Source: Candidatus Blautia intestinigallinarum (GTDB lineage: Bacteria > Bacillota > Clostridia > Lachnospirales > Lachnospiraceae). Taken from it: a stretch of DNA of 64,000 nt. Position 1 is the stretch's first letter; the number at the start of each line of letters is the position of its first letter. Position numbers and translations under genes: made by a program. Below the pieces are notes generated by a model that searched no databases, had not been told where the DNA came from, and saw only the letters and a program-made list of their open reading frames with translations. Positions 29,834 through 39,636 of the stretch are shown piece after piece. The stretch spans positions 39,661-103,660 of the forward strand of contig DXIX01000014.1 of NCBI GenBank assembly GCA_019112635.1, read 5' to 3'.

Positions 29834-30489
29834 TATTTATCGCTCCCTTCCTTAGCTCCTTTTGTTGGAAGTACTTCGCCATTGTAAACCCAAGCTTTCA
29901 CACCAACTTTTCCGTAAGTGGTGTCTGCCTCTGCGAAGCCGTAATCGATGTCTGCACGAAGTGTCTGCAGTGGAATATTTCCTTCGCTGTAGAATTCGGT
30001 ACGAGCCATATCAGCTCCGCCCAAACGTCCGGATACTGCAGTCTTGATTCCTTTTGCTCCAGCCTTCATTGTTCTGGACATTGTGGATTTCATAGCTCTA
30101 CGGAAAGAGATACGATTTTCCAACTGTAATGCGATATTCTCAGCTACCAGCTGAGCATCTCTGTCTGGTCTCTTAACTTCTTTGATATCAACGATTAATT
30201 TTTTGTCTGTATAGTTCTTTAATTCTGCTTTTACTTTTTCAATCTCAGAACCGCCTTTTCCGATTACAATACCAGGTTTAGCGGTATAAATGATGATTTT
30301 GATTCTGTCAGATGCTCTCTCGATCTCAATCTTGGAAACACCTGCTGTATATAATTTCTTCTTCAGGAATGTTCTGATATTATAGTCCTCAACCAGGTAG
30401 TCTGCGAACTCTTTATCTGCATACCATCTGGAATCCCATTCTTTGATCACTCCGACTCTAAGACCATGTGGGTTCACTTTCTGTCCCAT
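29833..30489 (-). CDS. rpsC: 30S ribosomal protein S3
   Basis: '[24 protein letters not shown]', KH domain '[19 protein letters not shown]'. Confidence 0.98.
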   Translation of the reverse strand: MGQKVNPHGLRVGVIKEWDSRWYADKEFADYLVEDYNIRTFLKKKLYTAGVSKIEIERASDRIKIIIYTAKPGIVIGKGGSEIEKVKAELKNYTDKKLIVDIKEVKRPDRDAQLVAENIALQLENRISFRRAMKSTMSRTMKAGAKGIKTAVSGRLGGADMARTEFYSEGNIPLQTLRADIDYGFAEADTTYGKVGVKAWVYNGEVLPTKGAKEGSDK

Positions 30490-30500
30490 ATTTTCCCTCC

Positions 30501-30890
30501 TTATCTCTCATCCAGCACGATAGTGATATGACTTGTTCTCTTCTCGATACGATAAGCTCTTCCCTGAGCTCTCGGCTGAATTCTCTTCATCGTAGGTCCT
30601 TTGTTTGCGTAGCACTCTGCGATGTAAAGATTCGCTGCATTCATACCGTTGTTGTTCTCCGCATTTGCGATTGCGGATTCCAGTAATTTTTTCAATACGC
30701 TGGAAGCATATCTCGGGTTATATGTTAAAATACCAAGTGCTGTCTGTACGTCTTTTCCGCGGATAACATCTAATACATAACAAGCTTTCTGTACAGAGAT
30801 TCTTGCGTAAGACAGTTTTGCAGATGGTCTTGTGTCTCTGTTATTCTCATTTCTGGATCTCTTTATTTGGGATCTATGTCCTTTTGCCAT
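30501..30890 (-). CDS. rplV: 50S ribosomal protein L22
   Basis: '[30 protein letters not shown]', '[28 protein letters not shown]'. Confidence 0.97.
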   Translation of the reverse strand: MAKGHRSQIKRSRNENNRDTRPSAKLSYARISVQKACYVLDVIRGKDVQTALGILTYNPRYASSVLKKLLESAIANAENNNGMNAANLYIAECYANKGPTMKRIQPRAQGRAYRIEKRTSHITIVLDER

Positions 30891-30924
30891 TGGATAAATC
30901 CTCCTTTCTCACACACTCTATCGA

Positions 30925-31206
30925 TTAACGAACGCCTGATTTTTTCTCGTCTTTTCCGTGTCCTCTGTAAGTTCTTGTAGCAACGAACTCACCAAGTTTG
31001 TGTCCGACCATATCTTCTGTGATATATACCGGCACATGCTTTCTTCCATCGTGAACCGCAATGGTATGTCCCACGAATGATGGGAAGATGGTAGAACGAC
31101 GTGACCAGGTCTTAATAACTGTTTTATCGTTTGCTGCGTTTAACGCATCTACCTTTTTTAACAAACTAGCGTCTGCGAAAGGTCCTTTCTTCAATGAACG
31201 AGCCAT
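30925..31206 (-). CDS. rpsS: 30S ribosomal protein S19
   Basis: '[19 protein letters not shown]', '[42 protein letters not shown]'. Confidence 0.98.
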   Translation of the reverse strand: MARSLKKGPFADASLLKKVDALNAANDKTVIKTWSRRSTIFPSFVGHTIAVHDGRKHVPVYITEDMVGHKLGEFVATRTYRGHGKDEKKSGVR

Positions 31207-31220
31207 GTTCTAACCTCCTA

Positions 31221-32066
31221 TTATTTTGCTAATGCTTTTCCATCTCTTCTTCTTACGATGTACTTGTTGGACTGTTTATTCTTCTTTCTGGTCTTCAGAC
31301 CCAGAGCAGGTTTGCCCCATGGAGTACATGGACCCGGACGTCCGATACCGGTCTTACCTTCACCACCACCATGTGGATGGTCGTTGGGGTTCATTACAGA
31401 ACCACGAACAGTAGGTCTGATTCCCATGTGACGTTTACGTCCTGCTTTACCAATGTTGATCAGGTTGTGATCTCCATTTCCAACAACACCGATGGAAGCA
31501 CGGCAAACAATCGGAACCATTCTCATCTCACCAGAAGGAAGACGAAGTGTTGCGTATTTACCCTCTTTAGCCATCAGCTGCGCACCGTTACCAGCGGAAC
31601 GAACCATCTGTCCGCCTTTTCCCGGATGCATCTCAACATTGTGAACCATAGTACCAACCGGAATCTCAGACAGAGGCAGGCAGTTACCAACACGAACCTC
31701 TGCTTCCGGTCCGTTCATGATCTTCATGCCGACTTTCAGTCCTTCCGGTGCCAGGATATATGCCTTCTCGCCATCTGCATAGCAGATCAGAGCGATATTT
31801 GCTGTTCTGTTCGGATCGTACTCAACTGCTGTAACCGTTGCAGGAATACCATCTTTTCTTCTCTTGAAATCAATCAGTCTGTATTTTCTTCTGCTTCCGC
31901 CGCCGCGGTGTCTTACTGTGATTTTACCTTGGTTGTTACGTCCAGAATTCTTTTTCAGGGATACTACCAAAGATTTCTCAGGAGTTGTCTTGGTGATCTC
32001 AGAAAAATCAGATCCTGTCATATGTCTTCTGGACGGAGTATATGGATTATAGGTTTTAATTCCCAT
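31221..32066 (-). CDS. rplB: 50S ribosomal protein L2
   Basis: '[25 protein letters not shown]', '[31 protein letters not shown]'; start trimmed from 32123. Confidence 0.98.
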   Translation of the reverse strand: MGIKTYNPYTPSRRHMTGSDFSEITKTTPEKSLVVSLKKNSGRNNQGKITVRHRGGGSRRKYRLIDFKRRKDGIPATVTAVEYDPNRTANIALICYADGEKAYILAPEGLKVGMKIMNGPEAEVRVGNCLPLSEIPVGTMVHNVEMHPGKGGQMVRSAGNGAQLMAKEGKYATLRLPSGEMRMVPIVCRASIGVVGNGDHNLINIGKAGRKRHMGIRPTVRGSVMNPNDHPHGGGEGKTGIGRPGPCTPWGKPALGLKTRKKNKQSNKYIVRRRDGKALAK

Positions 32067-32149
32067 TTTTCTGCTCCTTTCACGCAATAATTCTGTGAAT
32101 CGTACCGTACCATTGCCCATCACGCTCAGTCATGGGCTCATTTTGCTTC

Positions 32150-32449
32150 TTACAGTCCTTCAAAGATCTCGATATCTTTGCTGTCCTCTGTCAGAGCTAC
32201 GATTGCTTTTTTGGTCTTAGCAGTTTTTCCAACTGTCATTCCACGTCTTTTCTTTTTGCCGTTCATGTTCATGGTGTTGACGCTTTTTACTTTCGTTCCC
32301 TCGAACATTTTTTCTACAGCCTCTTTGATCTGAGCCTTGTTTGCTTCCGGATGTACCAGGAAAGTGTATTTCTTCTCACCCATTACATTCATGCTCTTCT
32401 CAGTGATCACTGGCTTCAGAATTACATCATAATATTTAATCGCTGCCAT
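32150..32449 (-). CDS. rplW: 50S ribosomal protein L23
   Basis: '[44 protein letters not shown]'. Confidence 0.97.
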   Translation of the reverse strand: MAAIKYYDVILKPVITEKSMNVMGEKKYTFLVHPEANKAQIKEAVEKMFEGTKVKSVNTMNMNGKKKRRGMTVGKTAKTKKAIVALTEDSKDIEIFEGL

Positions 32450-33069
32450 TATGCGTACACCTCCTCAATTGAAGCTACTGCATCCTTGGTCAGAACCAGA
32501 GTTTTGTGTTTCATCACATCATAAACATTGATTGTGTTCACAGTCGCGGTCTGAACTTCCGGAATATTTCTAGCAGACAGCACTACATTCTGATCAACTG
32601 CCGGCATAATAACCAATGCTTTCTCAGCCTTCAGATTATTCAGTACGTTCTGCATATTTTTTGTCTTAATGGTATCCATTTTCAGATCGTCTACAACGAT
32701 CAACTTGTTATCCTGAACCTTTGCAGTGAGTGCTGACTTCAGTGCAGCAATTCTCTCTTTACGGTTCATTTTCACACTGTAATCTCTTGGCACCGGAGCA
32801 AATACAACTCCACCGCCTGTCCACTGTGGTGCGCGGATGGAACCCTGTCTTGCATGTCCGGTTCCTTTCTGTCTCCACGGTTTTCTTCCGCCGCCGCTTA
32901 CTTCGGAACGGGTTTTTGCTTTCTGAGTACCCTGACGTTTATTTGCAAGCTGACGAACAACTGCCAGATGAACCAGATGCTCATTGATCTCAACACCAAA
33001 TACCGCATCGTTCAGCTCCATTGTTCCAACTTCATTGCCTTCCATATTATAAACTGATACGTTTGCCAT
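32449..33069 (-). CDS. rplD: 50S ribosomal protein L4
   Basis: '[48 protein letters not shown]'. Confidence 0.98.
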   Translation of the reverse strand: MANVSVYNMEGNEVGTMELNDAVFGVEINEHLVHLAVVRQLANKRQGTQKAKTRSEVSGGGRKPWRQKGTGHARQGSIRAPQWTGGGVVFAPVPRDYSVKMNRKERIAALKSALTAKVQDNKLIVVDDLKMDTIKTKNMQNVLNNLKAEKALVIMPAVDQNVVLSARNIPEVQTATVNTINVYDVMKHKTLVLTKDAVASIEEVYA

Positions 33070-33092
33070 CTCTTAGTGCTCCTCCTTTCTTA

Positions 33093-33725
33093 TTATAAGG
33101 ACTTTACTGTCTCTTTAACGGTCACTAAAGATTTCTTAGGTCCTGGAACAGCACCTTTTACCAACAGTAAATTATTTTCTGCATCTACACGAACAACTTC
33201 CAGGTTCTGAACAGTGATCTGTTTGTTACCCATCTGTCCTGGCATTTTCTTTCCTTTAAATACCTTGCTCGGATCAGATGCCGCACCGTTGGAACCTGCG
33301 TGACGATGATATTTAGAACCGTGAGCCATAGGTCCTCTGGACTGTCCGTGTCTCTTGATTGCACCCTGATATCCTTTACCTTTGGAGATTGCTGTTGCGT
33401 CGATGTGATCTCCTGCCTCAAAGACATCCACTTTAATCTCCTGGCCCAATTCATATTCAGCTGCGTTGTCCAGTTTGAACTCTCTTACGAATCTCTTTGT
33501 GGATACGCCAGCTTTGTCAAAATGGCCTTTCATTGGCTTGTTGACAAGCTTTTCTCTCTTGTCCATGTAGCCAACCTGCACTGCGCTGTAACCATCATTT
33601 TCCTCTGTCTTCACCTGTGTTACCACACAAGGTCCAGCCTGTAATACAGTAACTGGGATCAGCACACCCTCATCGTTGAAGATCTGAGTCATGCCGACTT
33701 TGGTAGCCAAAATAGCTTTTTTCAT
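33093..33725 (-). CDS. rplC: 50S ribosomal protein L3
   Basis: '[35 protein letters not shown]'; start trimmed. Confidence 0.97.
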   Translation of the reverse strand: MKKAILATKVGMTQIFNDEGVLIPVTVLQAGPCVVTQVKTEENDGYSAVQVGYMDKREKLVNKPMKGHFDKAGVSTKRFVREFKLDNAAEYELGQEIKVDVFEAGDHIDATAISKGKGYQGAIKRHGQSRGPMAHGSKYHRHAGSNGAASDPSKVFKGKKMPGQMGNKQITVQNLEVVRVDAENNLLLVKGAVPGPKKSLVTVKETVKSL

Positions 33726-33781
33726 TTTATTTTCCTCCTTATAGCGGATTACCATGCGGTAATCATATAGTGTTGTTTAAC

Positions 33782-34102
33782 TTATTTTTTATTTTTCATT
33801 TTGATGTCAATGTGAACACCTGCAGGCATTTCCAGACGGGAAAGCGCATCCACAGTCTTCTGTGTCGGTGCCATGATATCAATCAGTCTCTTGTGAGTTC
33901 TCTGCTCGAACTGCTCTCTGGAATCTTTATATTTGTGAACCGCTCTCAGAATGGTTACCACTTCTTTCTTTGTGGGAAGAGGTACCGGTCCACTCACCAT
34001 TGCTCCGTTTTTCTTTACAGTATCGATAATTTTTTTCGCAGATGCATCCACCAGTTGATGATCATATGCCTTCAATGTGATTCTCATTACTTGACTTGCC
34101 AT
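33782..34102 (-). CDS. rpsJ: 30S ribosomal protein S10
   Basis: '[48 protein letters not shown]'; start trimmed from 34201, strong upstream AAAAGGAGG. Confidence 0.97.
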   Translation of the reverse strand: MASQVMRITLKAYDHQLVDASAKKIIDTVKKNGAMVSGPVPLPTKKEVVTILRAVHKYKDSREQFEQRTHKRLIDIMAPTQKTVDALSRLEMPAGVHIDIKMKNKK

Positions 34103-34139
34103 AAAAAAAGCCGCCTCCTTTTCGCACTTATTATCAGTA

Positions 34140-34240
34140 CGACAAGCGGTGACTGTACACATCTCCGTGTGTGTCCTAGTTTCCACACACAACATTTCCA
34201 CACTCTCTGTAGACTTCTGAACTTGTACAGTGACTTGTCG
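34140..34240 (-). promoter_or_regulatory. Putative S10-operon leader RNA hairpin
   Basis: Minus strand CGACAAG-TC-ACTGTACA ... TGTACAGT-CACCG-CTTGTCG, with internal TGTGTGT...ACACACA hairpin, just upstream of rpsJ. Confidence 0.6.
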
Positions 34241-34334
34241 TCAGTTTCCTAACTTGACATTCGCTCCACGGAAAACCTGCCACATGCGGGCAGCAACCTC
34301 ACGCTTCATCGCTATCAATGTCACAGCATCTATG

Positions 34335-34363
34335 AGTATACATGACCTTCCAAAAAAATGCAA
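34335..34363 (-). promoter_or_regulatory. Sigma-A-type promoter for the S10 operon
   Basis: Minus strand TTGCAT-N17-TATACT, about 230 nt upstream of rpsJ. Confidence 0.65.
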
Positions 34364-34484
34364 GGATTTTTTCACAAATTTTGCACTTTTTTTTGTACAA
34401 ACTGTAAAGAATCCTTTCTCACAGAATTCTCCGCCCGCGGCAGAGTGTTTCCGTTTCACAGGGATAAAGTTTCCTATAATAATA

Positions 34485-34532
34485 GTAAAATAAAAACTCC
34501 CCGTGTCCACCTCTCACAGTGAACACGGGGAG
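34485..34532 (-). terminator. Rho-independent terminator of the signal-peptidase-like gene
   Basis: Minus strand CTCCCCGTGTTCA...TGGACACGGGGAG followed by TTTTTATTTTA. Confidence 0.85.
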
Positions 34533-34540
34533 AGCTCCTA

Positions 34541-35587
34541 TCAGGATTCCTGCTTCTCCTGGGCATTTCCGGAAATAATCTCTGAGTAGTCAAAGAATGT
34601 CACCTTTGCAATCTCATCTTCAAAGACTGTCGGCTCATCCCCGGACTCCTTCGCCTTCTTCGCCAGCTCCTCCGCGCTCCAGATCGGCATAGCTCTCTTT
34701 CTGATGGTCTCCTCCGGAGGTGTTTCCTCTTCGTCCGTCTGGCTCTCCGGTGCGGCTTCCTCCACAACCGATTCCTCCGCCTGCAGTTCCTGCACAAAAT
34801 CTTCCTGCGGATACTCCGTCAGCTCCTCGCCGATGGCAGCGCTGACTTCTTTGCGCAGCTCCTCATGAGCTTCACTGGCCGCGCTCATGACAGGCTCTTC
34901 TTCTATCTCAGGTTCCAGTTCCAGCTCGTCCTCATAGATTTCATCCACGAAGCCGCCGGTTTTTTTCTTCTTCCGCTTTTTGTTCGCCTTATCCTGAGCT
35001 CTGATCTCCCGCTCTTCTTCCTTTAACTGACGGGCTCTCTCCTTCTCTTCCCTTCTCAATTCCTTCTTGGACTTCAGAGCAGGACCTTCTCCCCCGTCTT
35101 CGTACTCATCCTTGGGCGATTTCTTCCAGATCTCCGCAATCACATACAGAATAATCAGGAACAGAACCGCAAGACCCAGAATCACAATCCCTTCTATACT
35201 TTTCGTCGCTGCCGCCAGATAACCGATCACTCCGACCGTGATCACAACCTTCGGCACCGTACTCTTGACCGCCACGTGAATCTCATCTCCGCTGGAGGAG
35301 GCAGAATTCACAACCGTACAGGTCTTCCCTTCCACATCAATATTCTGTACATAATACCGGTATACATTTCCCTGGTTCTGTACAAGAATGGAATCCCCCC
35401 TGGTCAGAGATTTCAAAGACGCCTCTTTTGCGTAGGTCACAGATCCCATTGGAAGATTGGTATCTTCATAGGTTCCATCATTGATCGCTGTATATACGCC
35501 GAAAAACTGCGGAATCGTCAAGGCCAAAACACTGATAATTGTGCAGAAAATCACCAGATGCACAATGAACTTCAAAACTTTAGACAT
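34541..35587 (-). CDS. Signal peptidase I/SipW-like membrane protein with long charged C-terminal tail
   Basis: N-terminal TM, 'LPMGSVTYAKEASLKSLTRGDSILVQNQGNVYRYYVQNI', second TM, then Lys/Arg-rich and Glu-rich tail; start trimmed from 35650. Confidence 0.6.
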   Translation of the reverse strand: MSKVLKFIVHLVIFCTIISVLALTIPQFFGVYTAINDGTYEDTNLPMGSVTYAKEASLKSLTRGDSILVQNQGNVYRYYVQNIDVEGKTCTVVNSASSSGDEIHVAVKSTVPKVVITVGVIGYLAAATKSIEGIVILGLAVLFLIILYVIAEIWKKSPKDEYEDGGEGPALKSKKELRREEKERARQLKEEEREIRAQDKANKKRKKKKTGGFVDEIYEDELELEPEIEEEPVMSAASEAHEELRKEVSAAIGEELTEYPQEDFVQELQAEESVVEEAAPESQTDEEETPPEETIRKRAMPIWSAEELAKKAKESGDEPTVFEDEIAKVTFFDYSEIISGNAQEKQES

Positions 35588-35751
35588 CACACACGCTCCT
35601 TGTTTTTTATGTTTCTTATATACTTCCATAGATATTTTCCATTTTACCATTTAAATTCCCAGATGTAAATGAAATCTTTCAACAGACAAATTTCTGATTT
35701 TGATCTTGTCTTTCCGGGCAAAGCACAATATAATAGGAAAAATCGGAGGTA

Positions 35752-36507
35752 ATGAATATGATAGATTATATAAAAACAATCGAAGATCTCTCCCTCAATG
35801 CCTGGCCTTCCCACCAGATGCAGATTTATGACGGCTGGATTCTGCGTTTTTCCTATTTTTATACACACCGCACAAACTGTGTGGAGCAGATCGGCCCTTC
35901 CTCCCTGCCTTTCGAGGAAAAAATCAAATACTGTGAGGAGATCTACCATTACTGGAACACACCTTGCATCTTCAAAATCACACCCCTTCTCCCTGCTGCC
36001 TTTGATCCCATGCTGGAAGAACTCGGCTACCAGGTGGAACATGTGACCGAAGTGAAATCCATGGATTTAAATCGTTTCGCTTATCGTCCCACAGATAATA
36101 AGGTAGAGATCTCATCCAAAATCACACCGCAATGGCTGGAGACGCTTTTCGACTTGAAAAACACCACCAACCCCATCCACCGGCGCATTGTCCCTACCAT
36201 GTACGCCGCTATTCCCAAAAAGACCATTGTCGCCTCCATCCCCATCGATGGAAAGATTCGCGCAATCGGGCTTGGAATTCTGGATCGAGATCACATCGGC
36301 CTCTATGCGATCAACGTGGACGCTGGATACCGCCGTCAGCATCTGGGCCGTTCCATCTGCCAGGAAATCCTGAAAGCCGGAATCGCCAAAGGCGCAAAAA
36401 GAGCCTATCTGCAGGTAGTTCCCGATAATTTTTCTGCCAAAAATCTTTACACTTCTCTGGGATTTGAAGATACCTACACGCACTGGTTCCGGGCAAAAAA
36501 CGTATGA
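35752..36507 (+). CDS. GNAT-family N-acetyltransferase
   Basis: C-terminal 'IGLYAINVDAGYRRQHLGRSICQEILKAGIAKGAKRAYLQVVPDNFSAKNLYTSLGFE'. Confidence 0.88.
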   Translation: MNMIDYIKTIEDLSLNAWPSHQMQIYDGWILRFSYFYTHRTNCVEQIGPSSLPFEEKIKYCEEIYHYWNTPCIFKITPLLPAAFDPMLEELGYQVEHVTEVKSMDLNRFAYRPTDNKVEISSKITPQWLETLFDLKNTTNPIHRRIVPTMYAAIPKKTIVASIPIDGKIRAIGLGILDRDHIGLYAINVDAGYRRQHLGRSICQEILKAGIAKGAKRAYLQVVPDNFSAKNLYTSLGFEDTYTHWFRAKNV

Positions 36508-36517
36508 CGGCACATTC

Positions 36518-36558
36518 AAAAAGGCTCTGAGAACCCAATCCTTTCTCAAAGCCTTTTT
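36518..36558. terminator. Bidirectional terminator between convergent GNAT and Crh-like genes
   Basis: AAAAAGGCTcTGAGAA...TTCTCAaAGCCTTTTT. Confidence 0.8.
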
Positions 36559-36580
36559 CTCTCCCATTATGTAAAACCGC

Positions 36581-36835
36581 CTAACGATTGCTCAGGTATT
36601 TCTCAATGCTGTTCATGGCGGCCTCTTCGTCCTCGCCATTCACCAACAAAGTAACCTCTTCCCCGGCATCCAAGCCTAAAGTCATCATGCCCATAATACT
36701 CTTTGCATTCACTTTTTTCTCACCCACTTTTACGTGGATCTCACTGTTGTACTGGCTTGCCACCTGAACCAGCTGTGCCACCGGTCTTGCTTCTAATCCC
36801 GTGGATAAGTTAATCTTTACTGGTTTTTTAATCAT
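36581..36835 (-). CDS. HPr-family protein, Crh-like (Glu at position 15, Ser46 conserved)
   Basis: 'GLEARPVAQLVQ' and 'VNAKSIMGMMTLGL'; adjacent to whiA. Confidence 0.9.
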   Translation of the reverse strand: MIKKPVKINLSTGLEARPVAQLVQVASQYNSEIHVKVGEKKVNAKSIMGMMTLGLDAGEEVTLLVNGEDEEAAMNSIEKYLSNR

Positions 36836-37794
36836 AACAATTCCTCCTTATTCCCCCTGAGTTCTTCCGCCAGAATACTTAACTTTCTTAAGCGGTGATT
36901 CACTCCAGACTTTCCTACTGCGGGGGAAAGCATTTCACCCAATTCTTTCAAAGTAGCCTCAGGATACTCCAACCTCAGTCTGGCAATCTGCTCCAGTCCG
37001 GGATTCAAACTCCCCAAGCCCCTCTTTTCCTCAATCAGACGAATGTCCTCAATCTGTTTCACTGCCGCGCTCACCGTCTTATTGATATTGGCTGTCTCAC
37101 AGTTGACCTTACGGTTCACAGAATTGCGCATCTCCTTGAGGATCCGTATATTCTCAAGATTCATCAAAGCCAGGCCAGCCTCCATAATGCCTAAAATCTC
37201 CACGATCTGCGCCCCTTCTTTGATGTACACAACATACGATTTCTTGCGCACCACGATCTTGGCATCGATGTCAAAACTGGCAATCACCTGCTGAATCTGC
37301 TCTGCTTTCTCCTGTGTGGAACAGACAATCTCAAAATGGTAAAATTTCTCCGGGTCGCTGATCGAGCCAGAGGCCAGAAAACTCCCCCGGATAAACGCTC
37401 TCTTGCAGCAATTCTTCTGATACACAATGGGATCAACTCGAACTGACTGACTTGAAATGTTCCCATCCAGCCCAATTGCTTTGATTCCCTGCAGGACCTT
37501 CCTCGTTTCAGCGGGATTTTCAAGACAAATCAGGTACACATTTCCTTTATTCAGACTCATGTGTGGCCGAATGCGAATTTCTCTCTCTATATTAAATGTT
37601 TTTTTCAATAATGTAAAGCACTTTCTGACAACAACTTCATTTTCCGATTGAAAAACGAGGGACCATTTCCCCTCTGGATTCTTCTGGACGTGTCCATTCA
37701 TCCCGAGAATTGCCGCCAACTCGGCAATCTGGCAGTGTCTTGCCGTGCTCCAGTGCCTTGAAATCTCTTCCTTCACCTGGCTGGAAAAAGACAT
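36832..37794 (-). CDS. whiA: sporulation/cell-division regulator WhiA
   Basis: 'SFSSQVKEEISRHW', 'CCKRAFIRGSFLASGSISDPEKFYHFEIV', C-terminal 'LSPAVGKSGVNHRLRKLSILAEEL'. Confidence 0.95.
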   Translation of the reverse strand: MSFSSQVKEEISRHWSTARHCQIAELAAILGMNGHVQKNPEGKWSLVFQSENEVVVRKCFTLLKKTFNIEREIRIRPHMSLNKGNVYLICLENPAETRKVLQGIKAIGLDGNISSQSVRVDPIVYQKNCCKRAFIRGSFLASGSISDPEKFYHFEIVCSTQEKAEQIQQVIASFDIDAKIVVRKKSYVVYIKEGAQIVEILGIMEAGLALMNLENIRILKEMRNSVNRKVNCETANINKTVSAAVKQIEDIRLIEEKRGLGSLNPGLEQIARLRLEYPEATLKELGEMLSPAVGKSGVNHRLRKLSILAEELRGNKEELL

Positions 37795-37804
37795 TTTCGC
37801 TCAC

Positions 37805-38692
37805 CTACTCCTGATTTTTCTTACGCAGAGTATCCTTCTGCAGATCTCTGTGCTCAATTCTGAGTCCATAATCGGCGTGGCTGGCCAGGCGGTGAAACAG
37901 CTCCCGCGCCAATGTGACAGAACGATGTTTGCCGCCCGTACATCCAATCCCGATAACCAGGCTGTTTTTCCCCTCGTTCACATAATTGGGAATCAGGAAA
38001 CGAATCATATCTTCCAGCTTGTCCGCGAAAATTTTCGCCGTATCACATCCCATCACATAATCGAAGACCGGCTGGTCTTCTCCCGTCAGATGGCGCAGTT
38101 CATCGATATAATAAGGATTCGGCAGAAAACGCACATCAAAAACCAGATCTGCGTCACTGGGAATCCCATATTTAAATCCGAAAGATACCACAGAGACCAT
38201 CAGACTGTGAAATTCCTTGTCATCCACAAAGATTCGGATAATCTCTTTTTTCAGCTCCCGCGTCAGCATTCTGGATGTGTTAATCACATAATCCGCCTGG
38301 TTGCGCAGAAACTCCAGCTTCTTCCTCTCCAGCTGGATCCCTTCGTCCACACGCCCGTCGGGCGCCAGCGGATGATTCCGGCGGCTTTCTTTGTACCGCT
38401 TAATCAGAACCTCATCCGAGGCATCCAAAAACAGAATCTCAAACTGATATCCCTGCTGTCTCATCTTCTCCAGTATGGATTCCAGATCTCCAAGCTGCTG
38501 TCCGCTGCGCACATCCACACCAAGTGCCACATTCCGTATCTCTTCGGAATTCATGCTCAGTGTCATGGAAGCAAACTTCTCCAGCAATGGAATCGGCAGA
38601 TTATCCACACAGAAATACTGTGCATCCTCCAAAAATTTAAGTGCAGTACTCTTTCCTGCACCAGAAATTCCAGTCACAATCACAAAACGCAT
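37805..38692 (-). CDS. rapZ: RapZ/YvcJ nucleotide-binding protein
   Basis: 'MRFVIVTGISGAGKSTALKFLED', 'VIGIGCTGGKHRSVTLAREL'; start trimmed. Confidence 0.95.
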   Translation of the reverse strand: MRFVIVTGISGAGKSTALKFLEDAQYFCVDNLPIPLLEKFASMTLSMNSEEIRNVALGVDVRSGQQLGDLESILEKMRQQGYQFEILFLDASDEVLIKRYKESRRNHPLAPDGRVDEGIQLERKKLEFLRNQADYVINTSRMLTRELKKEIIRIFVDDKEFHSLMVSVVSFGFKYGIPSDADLVFDVRFLPNPYYIDELRHLTGEDQPVFDYVMGCDTAKIFADKLEDMIRFLIPNYVNEGKNSLVIGIGCTGGKHRSVTLARELFHRLASHADYGLRIEHRDLQKDTLRKKNQE

Positions 38693-38697
38693 GTCTC

Positions 38698-39621
38698 TTA
38701 CTCTCCCGTCGAAAAATCTCCTAAAAATTTCACTTCCGGCTCCAGTCTCACATGGAATTTCTCCCACACCCTGTCTGACACATCCTGCATCAGCTGCCGC
38801 ACATCTTGTGCCGTGGCGTGGTCAGTATTCACAACGAAACCGCAGTGTTTCTCCGATACCTGAGCTCCGCCCACACGGTATCCCCGCAGTCCCGCATCCA
38901 TAATCAGCTTGCCGGCAAAATATCCCTCCGGGCGCTTGAATGCGCTTCCCGCGCTGGGAAGATCCAGCGGCTGCTTGGAGACCCGTCTCTGGGTGAAATC
39001 TCTCATCTTCTCCCGTATCTCCTCCTCATCTGCCGGATTCAGTCTCAATACCGCTTCCAGCACAGTATAACCTTTCTCTTTCACAATACTGGTCCGATAT
39101 CCCATCTTCATCTCACTGACAGGAATCGTTACCAGCTCCTGCTCCTGGTTCAGCACGGTCACGCAGTCGAGCACATCTTTCATCTCTCCTCCGTAAGCTC
39201 CCGCATTCATCACCACTGCGCCGCCTAAAGTTCCGGGAATCCCCCCGGCAAATTCGAATCCGGCAAGTCCGCAGGCGAGTGCCTGCTTCGCTATGGAGGA
39301 CAACAGGGCTCCCGCCTGCGCCCGGATGCAGTCTTTCTCCACCGTGATCTGATTCATATTTTTAAACAGCTGAATAATCACACCTTGATATCCATGGTCG
39401 CTCACCAGAAGGTTGCTTCCATTTCCCAAAATAAAATAGGGGATCTGATTTTCGAGACAAATCTGAATCGTCTTTTGCACTTCCTGCACGGTACGCGGAC
39501 ACACAAAATACTCTGCCGGTCCGCCGATGCGAAACGTCGTGTGACAGCTCATAGGTTCATCAATCATCACCTGTTCACTGCCCAGAATCTCACAAAACTG
39601 CTTCTTTATTTCTTCTCTCAA
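38698..39621 (-). CDS. murB: UDP-N-acetylenolpyruvoylglucosamine reductase
   Basis: 'HTTFRIGGPAEYFVCP', 'PYFILGNGSNLLVSD', 'GFEFAGGIPGTLGGAVVMNAGAYGGEM'. Confidence 0.97.
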   Translation of the reverse strand: MREEIKKQFCEILGSEQVMIDEPMSCHTTFRIGGPAEYFVCPRTVQEVQKTIQICLENQIPYFILGNGSNLLVSDHGYQGVIIQLFKNMNQITVEKDCIRAQAGALLSSIAKQALACGLAGFEFAGGIPGTLGGAVVMNAGAYGGEMKDVLDCVTVLNQEQELVTIPVSEMKMGYRTSIVKEKGYTVLEAVLRLNPADEEEIREKMRDFTQRRVSKQPLDLPSAGSAFKRPEGYFAGKLIMDAGLRGYRVGGAQVSEKHCGFVVNTDHATAQDVRQLMQDVSDRVWEKFHVRLEPEVKFLGDFSTGE

Positions 39622-39636
39622 AATTCTTTCCTCTTT

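Noticed and set aside
37745-38863. 372-aa plus-strand ORF
   Set aside because: Antisense to rapZ and overlapping murB/whiA ends; no domain.
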